A stretch of DNA of 64,000 nucleotides from Zygnema circumcarinatum (Eukaryota > Streptophyta > Zygnematophyceae > Zygnematales > Zygnemataceae): positions 1,848,941 to 1,912,940 of the forward strand of contig CM074811.1 in the NCBI GenBank assembly GCA_037447605.1, read 5' to 3'. Made by a program: the position numbers and the translations under genes. This document shows positions 44,871-58,304 of the stretch, piece by piece; the first letter of the stretch is position 1; every line of letters starts with the position of its first letter. The notes under the pieces were generated by a model. That model saw only the letters and a program-made list of their open reading frames with translations, did not search any database and was not told the DNA's origin.

Positions 44871-47800
44871 TCACCTGAGCGAAGTGAACCAGCGCTTGAC
44901 GTAGCCGATGGGTCCCACCAGAAAAGGCGCGTACCGAGCCAGAAGGGGCTCAAAGCGCTGGCTGAGAGCTGCCCAGGCTTGGCGGTGCTGCCAGGAACTG
45001 GCGGGGGCCTGATACTTCACCTTCAGCAGCTGAACCGCCTCACCCCCTCTATTTACTGCTTAGCATCTCCCTTCTGACAAGAATATACGGTGATAAGGCA
45101 TGCAGCTTTCTCTTTATCTTTGACATAAGCTGATTGTGATTAAGCACCGAATGAAAGAATGTGGGAAGGGGAACACTAAATAAGGAAAATAGAACGTGAT
45201 GTCATGCTTCAATCCTCAACCCACTAGTGTTATCCTTCAGTTAGTCGGATGTGACTGACAGTCTGCAAAAAGTTGTTCGATGGGTTGAAGGGATTGCTAC
45301 AAACCTGCCAATAGAGGAAAGTCTGGAATATGTTCCGCTGGGCCCTGCAGCAGAAGCATAACCCCCAAGCCGATCAAAACTACTTGAAGGAAATAGATAC
45401 TGGATTGATGAGGAAAGTGCTATTTGCAGCCCCCCTCGGACAAAGAGAACACAGTACAACTGCCATGGTTCTATGGGTCCAGAGTCTTAACAAACTTTCT
45501 CCTACGCAGCATTTTGGACAGAAACATGTCATTTCAGCTTCAAATAGAGGGGGGCCAAAACCTGGAGGAATGGGTTCTCACGTAAGCAGAAATGTTAGAA
45601 GAAGGAAGCCAAGAGATATCTCAGTCGATGCAACAAGGCCCTGAAGCATCTGACGGTTCTGCTCTAGCCATAGGCATAGCCGTTCAAAGTATGCTCTGCA
45701 CAAATTCCACATGTTCCACATGACATGAGTTCGTTGTGAATCCTGCGAGTGCAATTAACTTCATAAAGACAGCGAACTGAGTCATCAAACAGATTCACTG
45801 AAACTCAAACTCAAGGTAAGCCAACTGAAGATGAAAGAAGAAAATGGAAGATGAGATAATGGCGAAGGCCCAAGACTGCCACCTACTTGTACAGCTGTGC
45901 TTGGCTGAAGTTTGTTCGCAGATACTGAGCCACCGCTAGCAACGCTCCACAGACTTGTGGTAAAACCGCCACTGATCAAGCAACATACCCAAGGGTAACC
46001 CATTTTATCATGACCACATCTTGCACAATATTGCTTCCTTCAGACAACCTCGAAGTTAAAAACGTCTTTTGGAGGAGGATGCTCTTGAGTACCCACTAAA
46101 GCTCGTATTACACGTTTGAAGACTCACTAGAAACAGGGTACTACAGTAGCCGCTAACAGCAGCTTGCTATATTGTACGAAACAAAGGGATATGGATGAGC
46201 AATTTGAAATGCTTTGACTCCACTACATCTGAACTCCTCTGTGTATGTTCTATATGGAGGCACATATGAGTAAGTGTAAATGAAACGAATAGAGGGCCAG
46301 CCATGATGGTTCTGTAATCAACGAAAGAAGTCGACCAACCACAACCAAGGACAGGGAAACGGAAACGGAAACGGAAACGGAAACGGAAACGGAAACGGAA
46401 ACGGAAACGGAAACGGAAACGGAAAATTCACGTACACGCAATGGGTCGGCTGGACGGCAAAAAAAGGATGCACGTGAGAATACTCAAAAATTCCGGACTT
46501 ATTACGATAGGCTGCACCCATGTCTTGAGGCCGTCGAGTGAAAAGGATCGAGGGCCCTGCATTGCAGAAAACAGCTACTCGTTAGAGAACTGACCCACAG
46601 CAATAGATACACACAGTCCTCAACAAGTGATGAATCTGAGAGTTTAATTGTCACGCTTGTAAGGAAGCAAGGGAATGGTTTCCTTACTCCAAATCGGTGC
46701 TTGATTGCATAAGCTGCTGCTAGTCCAGTTGTCAAGTACACGAAAAGGAAGCTTCGCTTAGCCACTCTTGCAGGAGAGAGCGGAAATATCGCCATTACTC
46801 CCAAAACCAAAATCTGCAGCCTCAGTCTCACCAACGAACTTGAAGCTTGGCACAATAGCAGAGATTGCTTTCACTACCCATTCTCTGCAGGTCTTATTGG
46901 AGCTGCTATTCAAAAGCGATGGCATTTCATCTCCCAATCAAAACTGAGCACGTTCAGCATGCAGTTGGATTCAACGAATGGTTTGCATACACACCACACA
47001 TACGGGATGAAGCATGCCTAAGTGCAGATTGTGCCTCTACTCACTGACATCAAAAGGAAGGCGTTTTTATGTTATTGACAAGCACTTTTGCTTTGGAGTC
47101 CCAAACTATACTATGCCAGTGCAACGTTTCCGCCTGTATAGACTTTGTTCCCCAACGGTATTGTTATGCCCAAAAGATAGATCATGATAATACCAAACTT
47201 CCGTCGATCCTACAACGGTTTGAAGCTTGTTCAGTAACGGACTTGTTTCCAAAGTTCTAACGTTGCCACGAGGAAGGGACAGAGAAGTTTTAATTGGCTT
47301 CTGCACACATAGGAGCATCCATGCTGACGTAATGGGCGTGCAAATATGAGAGTCTGCCGCATGAACCAGTTTTCAACTTCATGGGAGAGGCAGAGGTGCA
47401 GCTTTCATAATGGCATTTCAACTTACCAAAGCATTAAACAAAAGAAGGACGTTGTCTGCTTCTAATAACTGCCAAACGGAGGGAGCACCTGCAGCCGAGA
47501 TCCATGTTCGTCTATGAGAAGAGGCCAAAGAGTCTCTGACTCCTTGCAGTCAATCAAGTGCATAAGCCAACACATTCACTACGCCACTTTTGCACTTCCA
47601 TCACTAGGCCTCTCACAAGTTCTGACCACAACTTTATGCAACTGCATGCCTTAGTCAACATAAAAAAAAAAATATCAGATCGACAGGGCAGGGCATGACC
47701 TCCAACGCAATTACTTTGCCTTTCATGTAGTGTTTCATCTGGCAGCAACCTGATATTTTAATCTACGCTTCAATTTAAGGCATGATTTGAGGAGGGACAA

Positions 47801-48336
47801 GAAACCATGTGGTGAATTCCCGACCTGCAGCGGCCCTTGGTGGGGCTCGTCTTGGCGCAGGTTGAGCCCTCGCCGGGGCAGCTTGAGACCTTGGAGCCGA
47901 CGAGGGAGGGGGGGCAGCAGTTGAAGGTGCATCCAACTCAAAGTCGGAGTCCTGCGTATTCAGAGAAGTTATTGGACATCTTTTCTAGCATTCATTCCTA
48001 ATGGTACAATTGAGAATCTTGACCATAACCGCAGCTGTGAAACACCTGCATATACAGCAGAAGTTCTGCAACAAATGACGCCTTTAAGTGGGATTTATCA
48101 GGAACAACATGCATGTGTCCCAAGTTCGAGCTTATTTCAGGTTCATCTGGCATTGAAAGCGGGTTCCGACAACCTACAATGAAGCGTTTGTAGTACTTTT
48201 GCTTGTATCGCCGAAGCACCGCAGCCTCATCTCGACCAGGTGGAATTGTGAGGTTATTGAAATATTCCTTCCATTGCTGATCTTCCTCAAACTTATAGGC
48301 GCTAAAGGCCGCCAACTGCTCCTCCCTCGAAGGCAT
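44871..48336 (-). CDS. TMEM33/Pom33-like (UPF0121) ER membrane protein
   Basis: Multi-pass membrane protein; the family lies in ER and nuclear envelope, where animal and yeast members shape tubules and nuclear-pore sites. Ten exons: 48178-48336, 47825-47951, 47427-47488, 46688-46813, 46499-46556, 46264-46311, 45887-45971, 45582-45695, 45305-45344, 44871-45029. They total 978 bases, 325 residues, all junctions in phase. The N-terminus reads MPSREEQLAAFSAYKFEEDQ, closely matching the Arabidopsis UPF0121 protein, then comes a Pro/Ala-rich linker. Hydrophobic segments are VLLLFNAL joined to ILVLGVMAIFPL, FVYLTTGLAAAYAI, WLALYSFHLHLLILAVLP and STEISLGFLLLTFLL. The end is RYAPFLVGPIGYVKRWF. The first ATG of the open frame was taken as start. 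Exons 46264-46311 and 45305-45344 rest on frame and similarity only. Confidence 0.82.
46355..46426. repeat. (GGAAAC)n hexanucleotide microsatellite
   Basis: Eleven uninterrupted GGAAAC units followed by GGAAAA, inside an intron of the TMEM33-like gene. On the minus strand it reads GTTTCC repeats, pyrimidine-rich in the transcript. Confidence 0.9.
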
Positions 48337-49515
48337 TCCTTTTCCTGTCAAAACGCAGAGTATGTACGTTAAGAATCATGGCACAACACAGTTTACAGTC
48401 TCAAGTTTTCATTGGTGCACAGGGTTTACCCCTGAGAAAACCACTACGTATTAAAACAAGCCTCAGTAACAAACTGTGATATGAATAGCGATCATTTTGT
48501 GCTCATTTTCCACGATGAACGAGAACAGTGTCTAATACTAGAGAAAAAGAAAATCTGACTTGCTATAAAGAGGGGAAAACAAGAGAAATGACTGGAGTAT
48601 CATGCCAAATCGATGAACGAAAATGAGTGGGATCGGAACTTAATTTGATTTCAACAATGCTACGTCGAACATTTCGCATTAGAAGTTCATGGAAATAATC
48701 CTTATGCTAACATTAAGGAAAATTTCAAACAAAAAATACTGTAATGCCTTATTGATAGATTGAATCAAGAAAACTTTGGCTTCCTGTCGCTATAAACCGT
48801 GCATACCGTGCAAGCGCCGCAAGCGAACTTCATTGCTTCTCGAAATTCATTGACTAGATACGTCGTTTGAGCGCACTCCCAGCTATTTGCTAGTTGGGAC
48901 AGCTTCAGTTGACTAAAGTTGCAGTTCGAAATATTTCTTATGCTTATCAAGAATTCAAAAGCCACTTGTTTTCAAGTTCTTCCACAAAGACACGTTTTCC
49001 ACGAGGTATACTTGGATAACTACTTCCACGCACTTGCGACATTCTACTGACCCCGTCTGGTCTCAAAGAGCAAGCCCAAAAGAAAGAAAACCAGCAGTGC
49101 CAAAAGCAAGCTTCAGTTCTGAATCCGTCAATGCACGAGGCATGTAGTAATATACCAAGAAAATGTCCATGCCATCGGCTAATCTCCCTAAGCATGCAGC
49201 CCCAGGCAGGCCGCTGCCGCACTGCTACTTCCATGGAGGCAGCTTCAGGGGAGAGAACATCACCTGACCCGCCGCTTTCGAATGTCCGACTTTCGGTTTA
49301 GAGAACGGCGAAGGTGGAACGGAGGAAAGGGGCTGTGGCTATGGCTATGGCTATGGCTATGGCGGAGGAAGGGGGCGGAGGCCGCGGGAGAGGCAGGGGC
49401 AGGGGCAGGCCTCCGCGGGGGGGGGCCTTCGGACTCCTCTCCATGTTTCCGCGTGGTTTCTGTCCCTCTGCGTCCCTTTTCCCGATTCTTGTTCATAACT
49501 TGCAAGAATGGCCTA
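48337..49515. other. Upstream region of the TMEM33-like gene
   Basis: No coding exon recognised. It should hold the promoter of the TMEM33-like gene (minus). A TGGCTA hexamer repeat occurs at about 49332-49362, next to a GGGGCAGGGGCAGG stretch. Confidence 0.45.
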
Positions 49516-49811
49516 CATCGTCCCTCGTGGTTCCCCATGCTGGTTTTGTCCATGTACATTTGATGGCATCATCGCCATCGTGAGATCAATGCCATTTTCA
49601 CCTGCAAAGATCAACGCGATAATGTTCCTCGTGGTTCCCCGTGATGATTTTGTCCATGTACATTTTGATGGCATCGGCATCGTGGGATCAATGCTACATC
49701 TCCTTCCAATAATGCCAATGCCAATGCCAATGCCAATGCCGATACTCCCTACAGCTCTCTGGAGGGAAAGGGAACTGACGCTGATCTCACGATGTGCGTG
49801 GACAAGAACAA
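49516..49811. repeat. Tandem and inverted copies of a dispersed repeat
   Basis: Two direct copies (49516-49595 and about 49625-49692) share CCTCGTGGTTCCCC, TTTGTCCATGTACATTT and ATCGTGAGATCAATG. An inverted part copy lies at 49781-49811 (CTGATCTCACGAT). A TGCCAA hexamer run lies between at about 49710-49740. Other copies are at 15471-15755 and 56378-56446. Confidence 0.75.
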
Positions 49812-51035
49812 CAAGAAAGCAAACTTGGCTCGCTCTGCTTGGCTTGTTTGAACCTGCCTGCACATGTTTGAAGGAGAGAGAGCTGAGCAGGCGAAAAGGA
49901 TTCCTTTTGAAGATCTCCAAATTTGAAATGGACCATGGAAAAGAGAAACAGCTTGCAAAAGGGGTCTTATTGAAGGTACCCTCTTAAACGACAGCCAATG
50001 GCGAGTTGGCACGTTTGCAGATCTGGCGACGTGGCATGTTGTGGTTAGCGCGATCTGGCAAGAGTGCCCTCGAGTCTCATCACCTTTATTCGTGGCCGTC
50101 CAAACCGCTGCTTTTTAGTTGGAACCATACAACTGACTACATATTATTGGGAGGGGTGGGGGGGGAAGCCATTGCCATGCCTCTGCTGGCCGCCTTCTGT
50201 CGAACAGGTTGAGAAATTGAAAAGTTACTTTATTTCTCAATGTTCAGCACAATTGAATTGAGTTCAATTGTTCAATGTTGTCGCGGGGAACATGTTTTCG
50301 ATTTGATAAATTGAACAATATGACAAATGTTCAATGTCTCAATATGTTCTAGCACATCTGCACATGTGAACTCGAAATTTTGCTACGTATGATTCGCCAA
50401 ATCTGAGGGATCCGCTTAACTTCGCCCAAATTTTAACGAAAATTACGAAAGTACAGTACACCGCTGCAATCGAATCGCTATTTCTTCGGGGTACAGTACT
50501 CGTTCTGGTGGAAACGAACGGACATACTGTAGTGATGATTTTGAAGTCTGACAATCCCTATTACCGTACGGTACGAAATAGTACCGTGCAATACGTTGAA
50601 TCAGCGGACTCTGGGTCAACGCACTATGCAATCATCCCTCGGCCGAGAATCTCATTTTTGAACTGTGGATGCAAACGAAAACGAAGATTGGACACGACCG
50701 ACCGGGAGTTCATTGGTCAATGTTCAATTGGTATTCGTTTAGGGTTTTCGTGGAACAAAAACTGGTGGGGGGGAAAACACAGACCTACAGCAACAGGAAA
50801 AAATTGAAAAAAAAAACAGTTTTCATTCGAGAAACTTGGTTTTAAAGCTTTTTTTTTTTGAAACAGCCAAAATCTTTCATTGTTCATTTTTTTCGACCAG
50901 TTTCATTTTACGTTCTGTGACTTGCTATTATCGTCTTCTCACGAGCTTTTCTTTCCTCTAAGCTGGAAAACATCGCCTTACAGACATTGTCTTTTTTCAA
51001 TGGAACTAGACGGCCAGCTTCAGCAGCTGCTTATT
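49812..51035. other. Intergenic, AT-rich segments, no gene seen
   Basis: Contains a TTCAAT-rich stretch (about 50215-50345) and several GTAC-centred motifs (50455-50590, for example GTACAGTAC and CCGTACGGTACG). No coding exon or RNA gene recognised. Confidence 0.45.
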
Positions 51036-51972
51036 GATCATTGTTTTGTGCAGCACCACCGATCAAAAGACCCGGAGCCTCCCGGGAATATCCTGGACGC
51101 ATAATCAGAGGTGGATATCAACCTCATCATGGCGACGACCAAAATGGACACCTGAGCCTCACAGAGAATGTTTCCACCAAATCGTGAATCCCTATCAAGG
51201 GCACGTCAGTCTGCCCACATAAGCATCCTGAACTGCAGAAGCCTAAAGCTATCTTTCTGCAGATAGCCAGCCTGCCTTCAAAAATGTAAAAAGCAGACCT
51301 AGGCACTGGAATCGAAACAAGTCTACTAGCATTAAGCATAACCAAGATTCTAGAATAATTCCACAACTCCTGCACATAATGAGGACAGACAGTATCCTGC
51401 CATATAAAATGATTGGAATGGCAGGACAGAAAATCGGCGCATCAATGACCATTGATGAAAAGAGAAAGAACGCTGAGAGAACATCACAAGCCACATGGAA
51501 CAGAAATAACCGACTCTGTGATCAGGCCACACCTCGAGATAAGCCATTATCCACCAATGCATGAGCAAAAGGCAGCGAACTTTCTCAATTGTTCTGTACA
51601 TAGTGCACTACTTTCTCTAGTTAGGTCCAATCACACCAAAGTTTAGCAAAGCTCCTGAGAACCTGCATCTGAATGGCTGTCCAGCTTACAGCAATCCTAA
51701 ACAGCCATCCCCGCCACGAAGGACGAGGTGAAGAGAAGACTTCTTCCACATATTGCAATCCACCGGTATACGGACATCTTCCAGCTGCTTGCCAGCAAAG
51801 ATGAGGCGCTGCAGGACAGAGGAAATTCCTTGTCCTCAGGTATGTAAATCTTTATAGAAACTCACTGGCAAGTATATCATTCTCCAGGTTGAGCAGTAAC
51901 ACAATTTTCAAAAACGACACTTGATGAAATGAAGACTGGACTCATTCTCTGTGGACTGCAAGAGTACGAAGG
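51036..51972 (-). repeat. 3' flank of the polyubiquitin duplicate, left copy
   Basis: Similar in order and sequence to 53635-54421 downstream of the other polyubiquitin gene. Shared blocks include GTGCAGCACCACCGAT, TCAGAGGTGGATATCAA, GAATAATTCCACAACTCCTG and GCGAACTTTCTCAATT. Together with the genes themselves this marks a tandem segmental duplication of roughly 2 kb. Confidence 0.8.
51700..51836 (-). pseudogene. Decayed ubiquitin unit downstream of the 3-unit gene
   Basis: On the minus strand, [12 protein letters not shown] is intact, then the unit degenerates (VRIPVDCN in place of GRTLADYN) and recovers SSLHLVLR followed by GG. The first half of the unit is missing or decayed. It lies past the stop of the three-unit polyubiquitin frame, so it is probably the remains of a former last repeat. 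Not translatable in frame with the gene. Confidence 0.75.
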
Positions 51973-52716
<744 letters not shown>

Positions 52717-52842
52717 TCAAACGCTTCAAAGCCTCGCCGCGCTGGGCCGCAAAACAGATGATGATCGCAGCAGCAGCGGCAACCAGGACCTTACAACATT
52801 CCTGAGCGCTGCCTGCAACTGCCTCTGAGGGTGCCCTTCAGC

Positions 52843-52905
52843 CATTCTATACGCTGCACGGCGAGGGAGGACCGTCGATTCCAGCCGGCATCGGACGGCC
52901 GAGTG
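52843..52905 (-). promoter_or_regulatory. Core promoter of the 3-unit polyubiquitin gene
   Basis: On the minus strand, TATAGAATGGCTGAAG near 52850 sits 160 bases before the ATG. Upstream (52871-52906) is a block shared with the other ubiquitin gene: ACCGTCGATTC, then CATCGGACGGCCGAGTGCG-like sequence on the plus strand. Conservation between the two paralogs argues for function or recent duplication. Confidence 0.55.
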
Positions 52906-52906
52906 C

Positions 52907-53634
52907 GCTTGCATGGGTCCAGCGGGGGCGCGGCATGCCGCCGGCCTCCCATGCAGTCCGGGCCACACTGTCACGGGTCACCTATTGACGTGACGTGACA
53001 GGCAGTGCCACGACGATCGCGTGAGCCTCCATGCGTGCGGCATGCGACGCAGAAGCACCACTCGTGCGTTGTTGATCGTCGCAGTATGGAGATCGTGTCG
53101 CAGGCTAGCCCTCCTTGCGACGCCATTGGTCGCAGGCTCGCGGCCGGGCCCGCCTCGCCTCCGCTGCGACCGTACCTTTCCTCGACCGTACCGTATGGTT
53201 CCCCACTCCGCGATTGACCGTACGGTGTACTACACCCCTGCCGTACAATGTGTATATTTGGGGTCAAACATTTCAATATACGGCATGCAGGGATCGAAGA
53301 AATGTCAAAGGAGGGCCGCTAGGAAAAATCAGAAACGAGAAACGAAAATCCAGAATCCAGAATCTAGAATCCAGAAACCAGGAAATCAGGATCAAGAATC
53401 AAGAACCTACAATCCAGAATGCGGAATCCAAAATCCAAAAATCAGAGAAGCAAAAACCAGGAAATCAGTATACCCGAAACCAGAATCCAGAAACCACCGC
53501 GCTGCGTGTACGGGTGGTAGCTGTTTTCTAGCACATTTTTCTCGGCTGCATTCCTTTTCTTGTCTCTCGTCTACTTAGGGTTTGTCTTGGTCTTTTGTAG
53601 AGAAAAGATGGGCAGAGGTTGGCAGTTTTATGTT
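52907..53634. other. Spacer between the polyubiquitin copies
   Basis: GC-rich left part (52910-53230) with GTAC motifs (GACCGTACCGTATGG, GACCGTACGGTGTAC). Then comes an imperfect short-period repeat (about 53345-53500) of the type AATCCAGA with AACCAGGAAATCAG variants. No gene seen. Confidence 0.5.
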
Positions 53635-54421
53635 TATTATGTGCAGCACCACCGATGAAACAACCCGATGCCTTCCGGAATCATCCTGGACACAATCAGA
53701 GGTGGATATCAATTTTATAATGGAGAAACAAGAAAACCAACCCGGATAAGATTCAAATAACATACTCTCGACCCACTCCAGAATTAACTCAGTTAACGAC
53801 ACCTGAAAAGTACACAAAGGCACCTTCTGACATCATAGGTAAAATCTGGACTGAACAGCTAATCATAGATCACCTGAGCCTCATACAACCAATTTCTGAC
53901 TTACTACCGAGTGCACACTTCGCAGTTCCTGAACTGCAGGAAACTATTTCGCAGACAGTTAACAGCCTTCATAAGAAGCAGCAAACAAACCCAAGCACTG
54001 AAGCCGACACACGTATAATAGCATTCATCCTTAGAAAGATTCTGGAATAATTCCACAACTCCTGCACATAAATACACACATAAATAGACACAGTATACTG
54101 CCCAATAAAAAAGATTGAAATGGCAGGACAGACAAAATCAGCACATACCACGACCATGACGAAAAGAGAATATGGATGAGAGAGCAGCTCCAGCCACATG
54201 AACACCAAGAACAAAAGGATAAACAATCGACCAAGCAACATCTCCGCAAGAAACCACTCCAGAATATTGAAGGTATAAAAGTAATACACCAATACATGAA
54301 CTAGCAGCGAACTTTCTCAATTATATTACATAAACACTGCTTTCTCTAATTCACAAACAGTCCTATCCCGGCAAAGGCCTTAGGAACTGCATCTGCATGG
54401 CTGTGTAGCTTACGTCAATCC
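53635..54421 (-). repeat. 3' flank of the polyubiquitin duplicate, right copy
   Basis: Counterpart of 51036-51972, sharing the same blocks in the same order. Probably includes the 3' untranslated region of the five-unit polyubiquitin gene. Confidence 0.8.
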
Positions 54422-55576
<1,155 letters not shown>

Positions 55577-55627
55577 TTAGGGACGTACAAGCAAAGGCTT
55601 CACTGACAAGTAGACAGGCACTTCGGA

Positions 55628-55755
55628 ACAGCAGCAGCAGCAGCAGCAACAGCACTAACACAACTACAGGTAGGTGCGTCCTCCAGCCATTATATATCCA
55701 GGCAAGCGAGGAAGAACCGTCGATTCTCGATGCCATCGGACGGCCGAGTGCGGTT
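55628..55755 (-). promoter_or_regulatory. Promoter and 5' leader of the 5-unit polyubiquitin gene
   Basis: On the minus strand a good TATA box, GGATATATAATGG, lies at about 55688-55700, some 125 bases before the ATG. A GCA/CAG trinucleotide run (55628-55650) lies in the presumed leader. The block at 55716-55753 (ACCGTCGATTC, then CATCGGACGGCCGAGTGCG) is shared with the other polyubiquitin gene at the same relative place. Confidence 0.65.
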
Positions 55756-55759
55756 GGTG

Positions 55760-56455
55760 GTGGACAGGGCGGGTCCGCGTCAGCATGGCGGGCGGGGCGA
55801 CGTGCCGTCCAGGCGCGAGGCCGACCCGCCCACGTGCGCAATACGCCCGCCGCCAAGTCGGCTAGCCGGCCCAGCCACATGATGCAGGCCCAGCCACCCA
55901 GGCAGCCGCCGTCTGACTGGCTGGCTGGCTGGCTGGTCACTGCTGACCTGTCTAAGCGGATTCAATAGGGGGTTCAGACTTAACACATGGCCAAATCAAT
56001 TTCGTAGGCCTGCCGGGCTTATTTCGCTTTGGCAAGGTACGCATTTCGGTACGGCGGAGCCGTGGATCCCGATCCGAAATTCGTACACGAAAAAAGTGAC
56101 TTTTCGTATACTGAATTCGGTAATTTCGTTCGCTCCGCGCTAAGTCTGATCCCCCCTACAGTACAATATTCAAGTATAGCCGGTTGTACGGAAATTAGAT
56201 TTTTTTGGCATAAAAATAGGGAGACTGGTGACCGTGTCGGTGGCCTTCCGCCGCTCCCTCGTCGCGATGTGCCGCACATCGGTGACCTTCGCGGCTGCTT
56301 CTAGGGGCTGCGCTGTGCGCCTAGCGTCGTTTTCCACTCTTATCTTCTACCTTTTGTGCATAGGTCCATTGAGACCAGTCCCTCGTGGTTCCACATGCTG
56401 CTTTGTCCATGTACATTTGATGACCCCGCCATCGTTAGTTCAATGAAATATCCCT
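55760..56455. other. Upstream region of polyubiquitin with a repeat copy
   Basis: GC-rich part to 55945 (with CTGGCTGG repeats near 55915-55940), then a stretch with GTAC-containing motifs (56035-56185). A copy of the dispersed repeat lies at about 56378-56446 (CCTCGTGGTTCCACATG and TTTGTCCATGTACATTT). No gene recognised. Confidence 0.5.
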
Positions 56456-56461
56456 GCTCCG

Positions 56462-57167
56462 TTTTTCACACTTGTTTTGGCTAGATACAGACCTTTTTTC
56501 GCTGGGCAGTATTTTAGAAAAAAAGGGATGTTTTCATCCAAAAAAGGGCTGAAACAAATACTACCCGAAAAAAAAGTGTTAAAAACGGAAAACGCTTTTT
56601 TCACACCTTTATTTTTGTCTAGATACACACCTCCTTTCGTCGAACAGATTTTACTTTAGAAAGAAAAGAGCTAAAAGCCCTCCGAACCCATTTTATTTTG
56701 AGTGCGTCTGCCCCACCCCTTGCAAGCAGTTCGCGCAACACAATAGGAGAGGTCAAGACGGGTTCGCCTCCTGCTTATTTCGTCGCCTAATTTTATGCAG
56801 TGTTCTTCTTCCAACAAAAACTTGAACAACATGGTGAGCCCATGTGTTGGACAGTTCGGAAGTTCTAACGATTAGCACTCAGGCGGTGTTCCTTATGTTG
56901 CTGGCAATAATAATGGCTTTCATGGTCCGCAGCAATGTTGGATTCTCTCAGAGATCTGATGTCGCTGGCAATGCTTGCGGAACTCCGATCACCTCTTGTC
57001 GCGTAGCGAACTCCATCTCCCATTGCGTTGCACGAACTGCTTGCAAGGGGGTTAGGGCAGACGCACTCAAAATAAAATGGGTTCTTTAAGGTTTTTGAGC
57101 ATTTTGTTTAAATAAAATCTGCCCGACGAAAAGTGGTCTGTATCTAGCCAAAAAAAGTGTGAAAATA
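56462..57167. mobile_element. Fold-back, MITE-like element with long inverted arms
   Basis: The right end (57110-57167), reverse-complemented, matches the left end (56462-56520) over ~58 bases, including GGCTAGATACAGACC and GGGCAG. An inner left copy (56596-56770) matches the right arm over ~170 bases inverted (56990-57166), including CCCATTTTATTTTGAGTGCG and CTTGCAAGCAGTTCG. About 220 bases lie between the arms. There is no transposase frame, so it would be non-autonomous. No clear target-site duplication was found. The doubled left arm suggests a rearranged or nested insertion. Confidence 0.75.
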
Positions 57168-58304
57168 TCAGTCTCCTTCAGATATTATCGCCATCCCCAG
57201 CTCCATTCCAACTCTTCCAGGTTCCGGCGGTCACCGCGGTCGACGCCTGCGAACCAACGGGGCACCAGGATTTGCGCGTGGCATCGTGAAGGATCTTCGA
57301 CAGCCACGTGGCGGCGCACAATTGGAAAAACGCCTGTCTCCTGGTCGCCGTTTAACAGAACGGCCTCGTCCGTAAAACTCGTTTTCGGCCACGTCCGCGC
57401 CCCGTTAGCGCCCCGTGGGCGCCACGTGGTGGCCCGACGCGGAAGGAAGCCAGGTGGACCATTCATAATTCGTCACGTGCCGACTATCGGCCAGGTTCGC
57501 CAACGAGGAATAATAGGCGAGTCAAGATTGCCTCTCCACAGATCAAACCTCGTGCTGGCGTGGCACACGCTCTCGAAGATCCGATCGGACCGACCAGTGC
57601 TGTACGGACGGACAGACAGCGCTACATGGACCATTCCTAGCCCGCCACGTGTCCAAAGTCGGCCGTGCCGGGTCCAGGGCAGCCCTCGCCATGAGAACGG
57701 ATCCAAAACAAATTTGCAGAAAGGGAACCTCGATCGCATCGCACGGCAGCGACGCCATTGGCGCCAGGGCCGCCTGGTGGCCCTGCAGGTATGGATGGAG
57801 GAAGGGAGGAAGGCGGACCGGGAGAGAGAGGCACCCTCTGCCCTAATCCCGCCCGTCCCATTCTCCTTCGAACAGGACGACCCGCAGTGCCAGACACCAA
57901 AATGAAGGTGAAAATGTTCCAATTTCTGACGGAAGGCAGCTCATAACATTCCTTATCACAAATTTCAACTTATCACATATGTCGATATTTGAAACGCGAT
58001 TATGGTCTGCTGCCCAACCAAAGGCCGCGATCGACTGTCTGCATGACGCCGCAATGCCAACGAGAAACGAACGCCAACGACAAAACATCCATGCATCCAT
58101 CCATCCCCCAAGCGTGTCTTTATGCATCCCCTGTGCATGCCTGCCATGGTAGGTCCACTTCCTCATCATGCCATGCATGTGCAGGTACGCGCACTACTGT
58201 TGAGCCATACTAAATTTGACCGCCTCCTCCTCTGAAGGTGCCGAGGGAAGACAGGCGTCACGCGCCCCATTGGGCCGCTCTCACATGCGACAAAACTCGG
58301 ATGC
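57168..58304. other. GC-rich spacer with clustered CACGTG boxes
   Basis: Open frames up to 248 codons exist but have the Arg/Pro/His-rich look of chance frames in GC-rich DNA and no recognised family. CACGTG G-box cores occur at about 57304, 57423, 57474 and 57642, which suggests an upstream regulatory segment. Its target gene is not evident. Confidence 0.45.

Noticed and set aside
46250-46441. Val-Ser or Phe-Pro repeat peptides
   Set aside because: Translations of the GGAAAC microsatellite in an intron.
57159-57905. Plus-strand open frame of 248 codons
   Set aside because: Arg/Pro/His-rich with no conserved motif, starts within the fold-back element end, and lies in GC-rich DNA where long chance frames are common.
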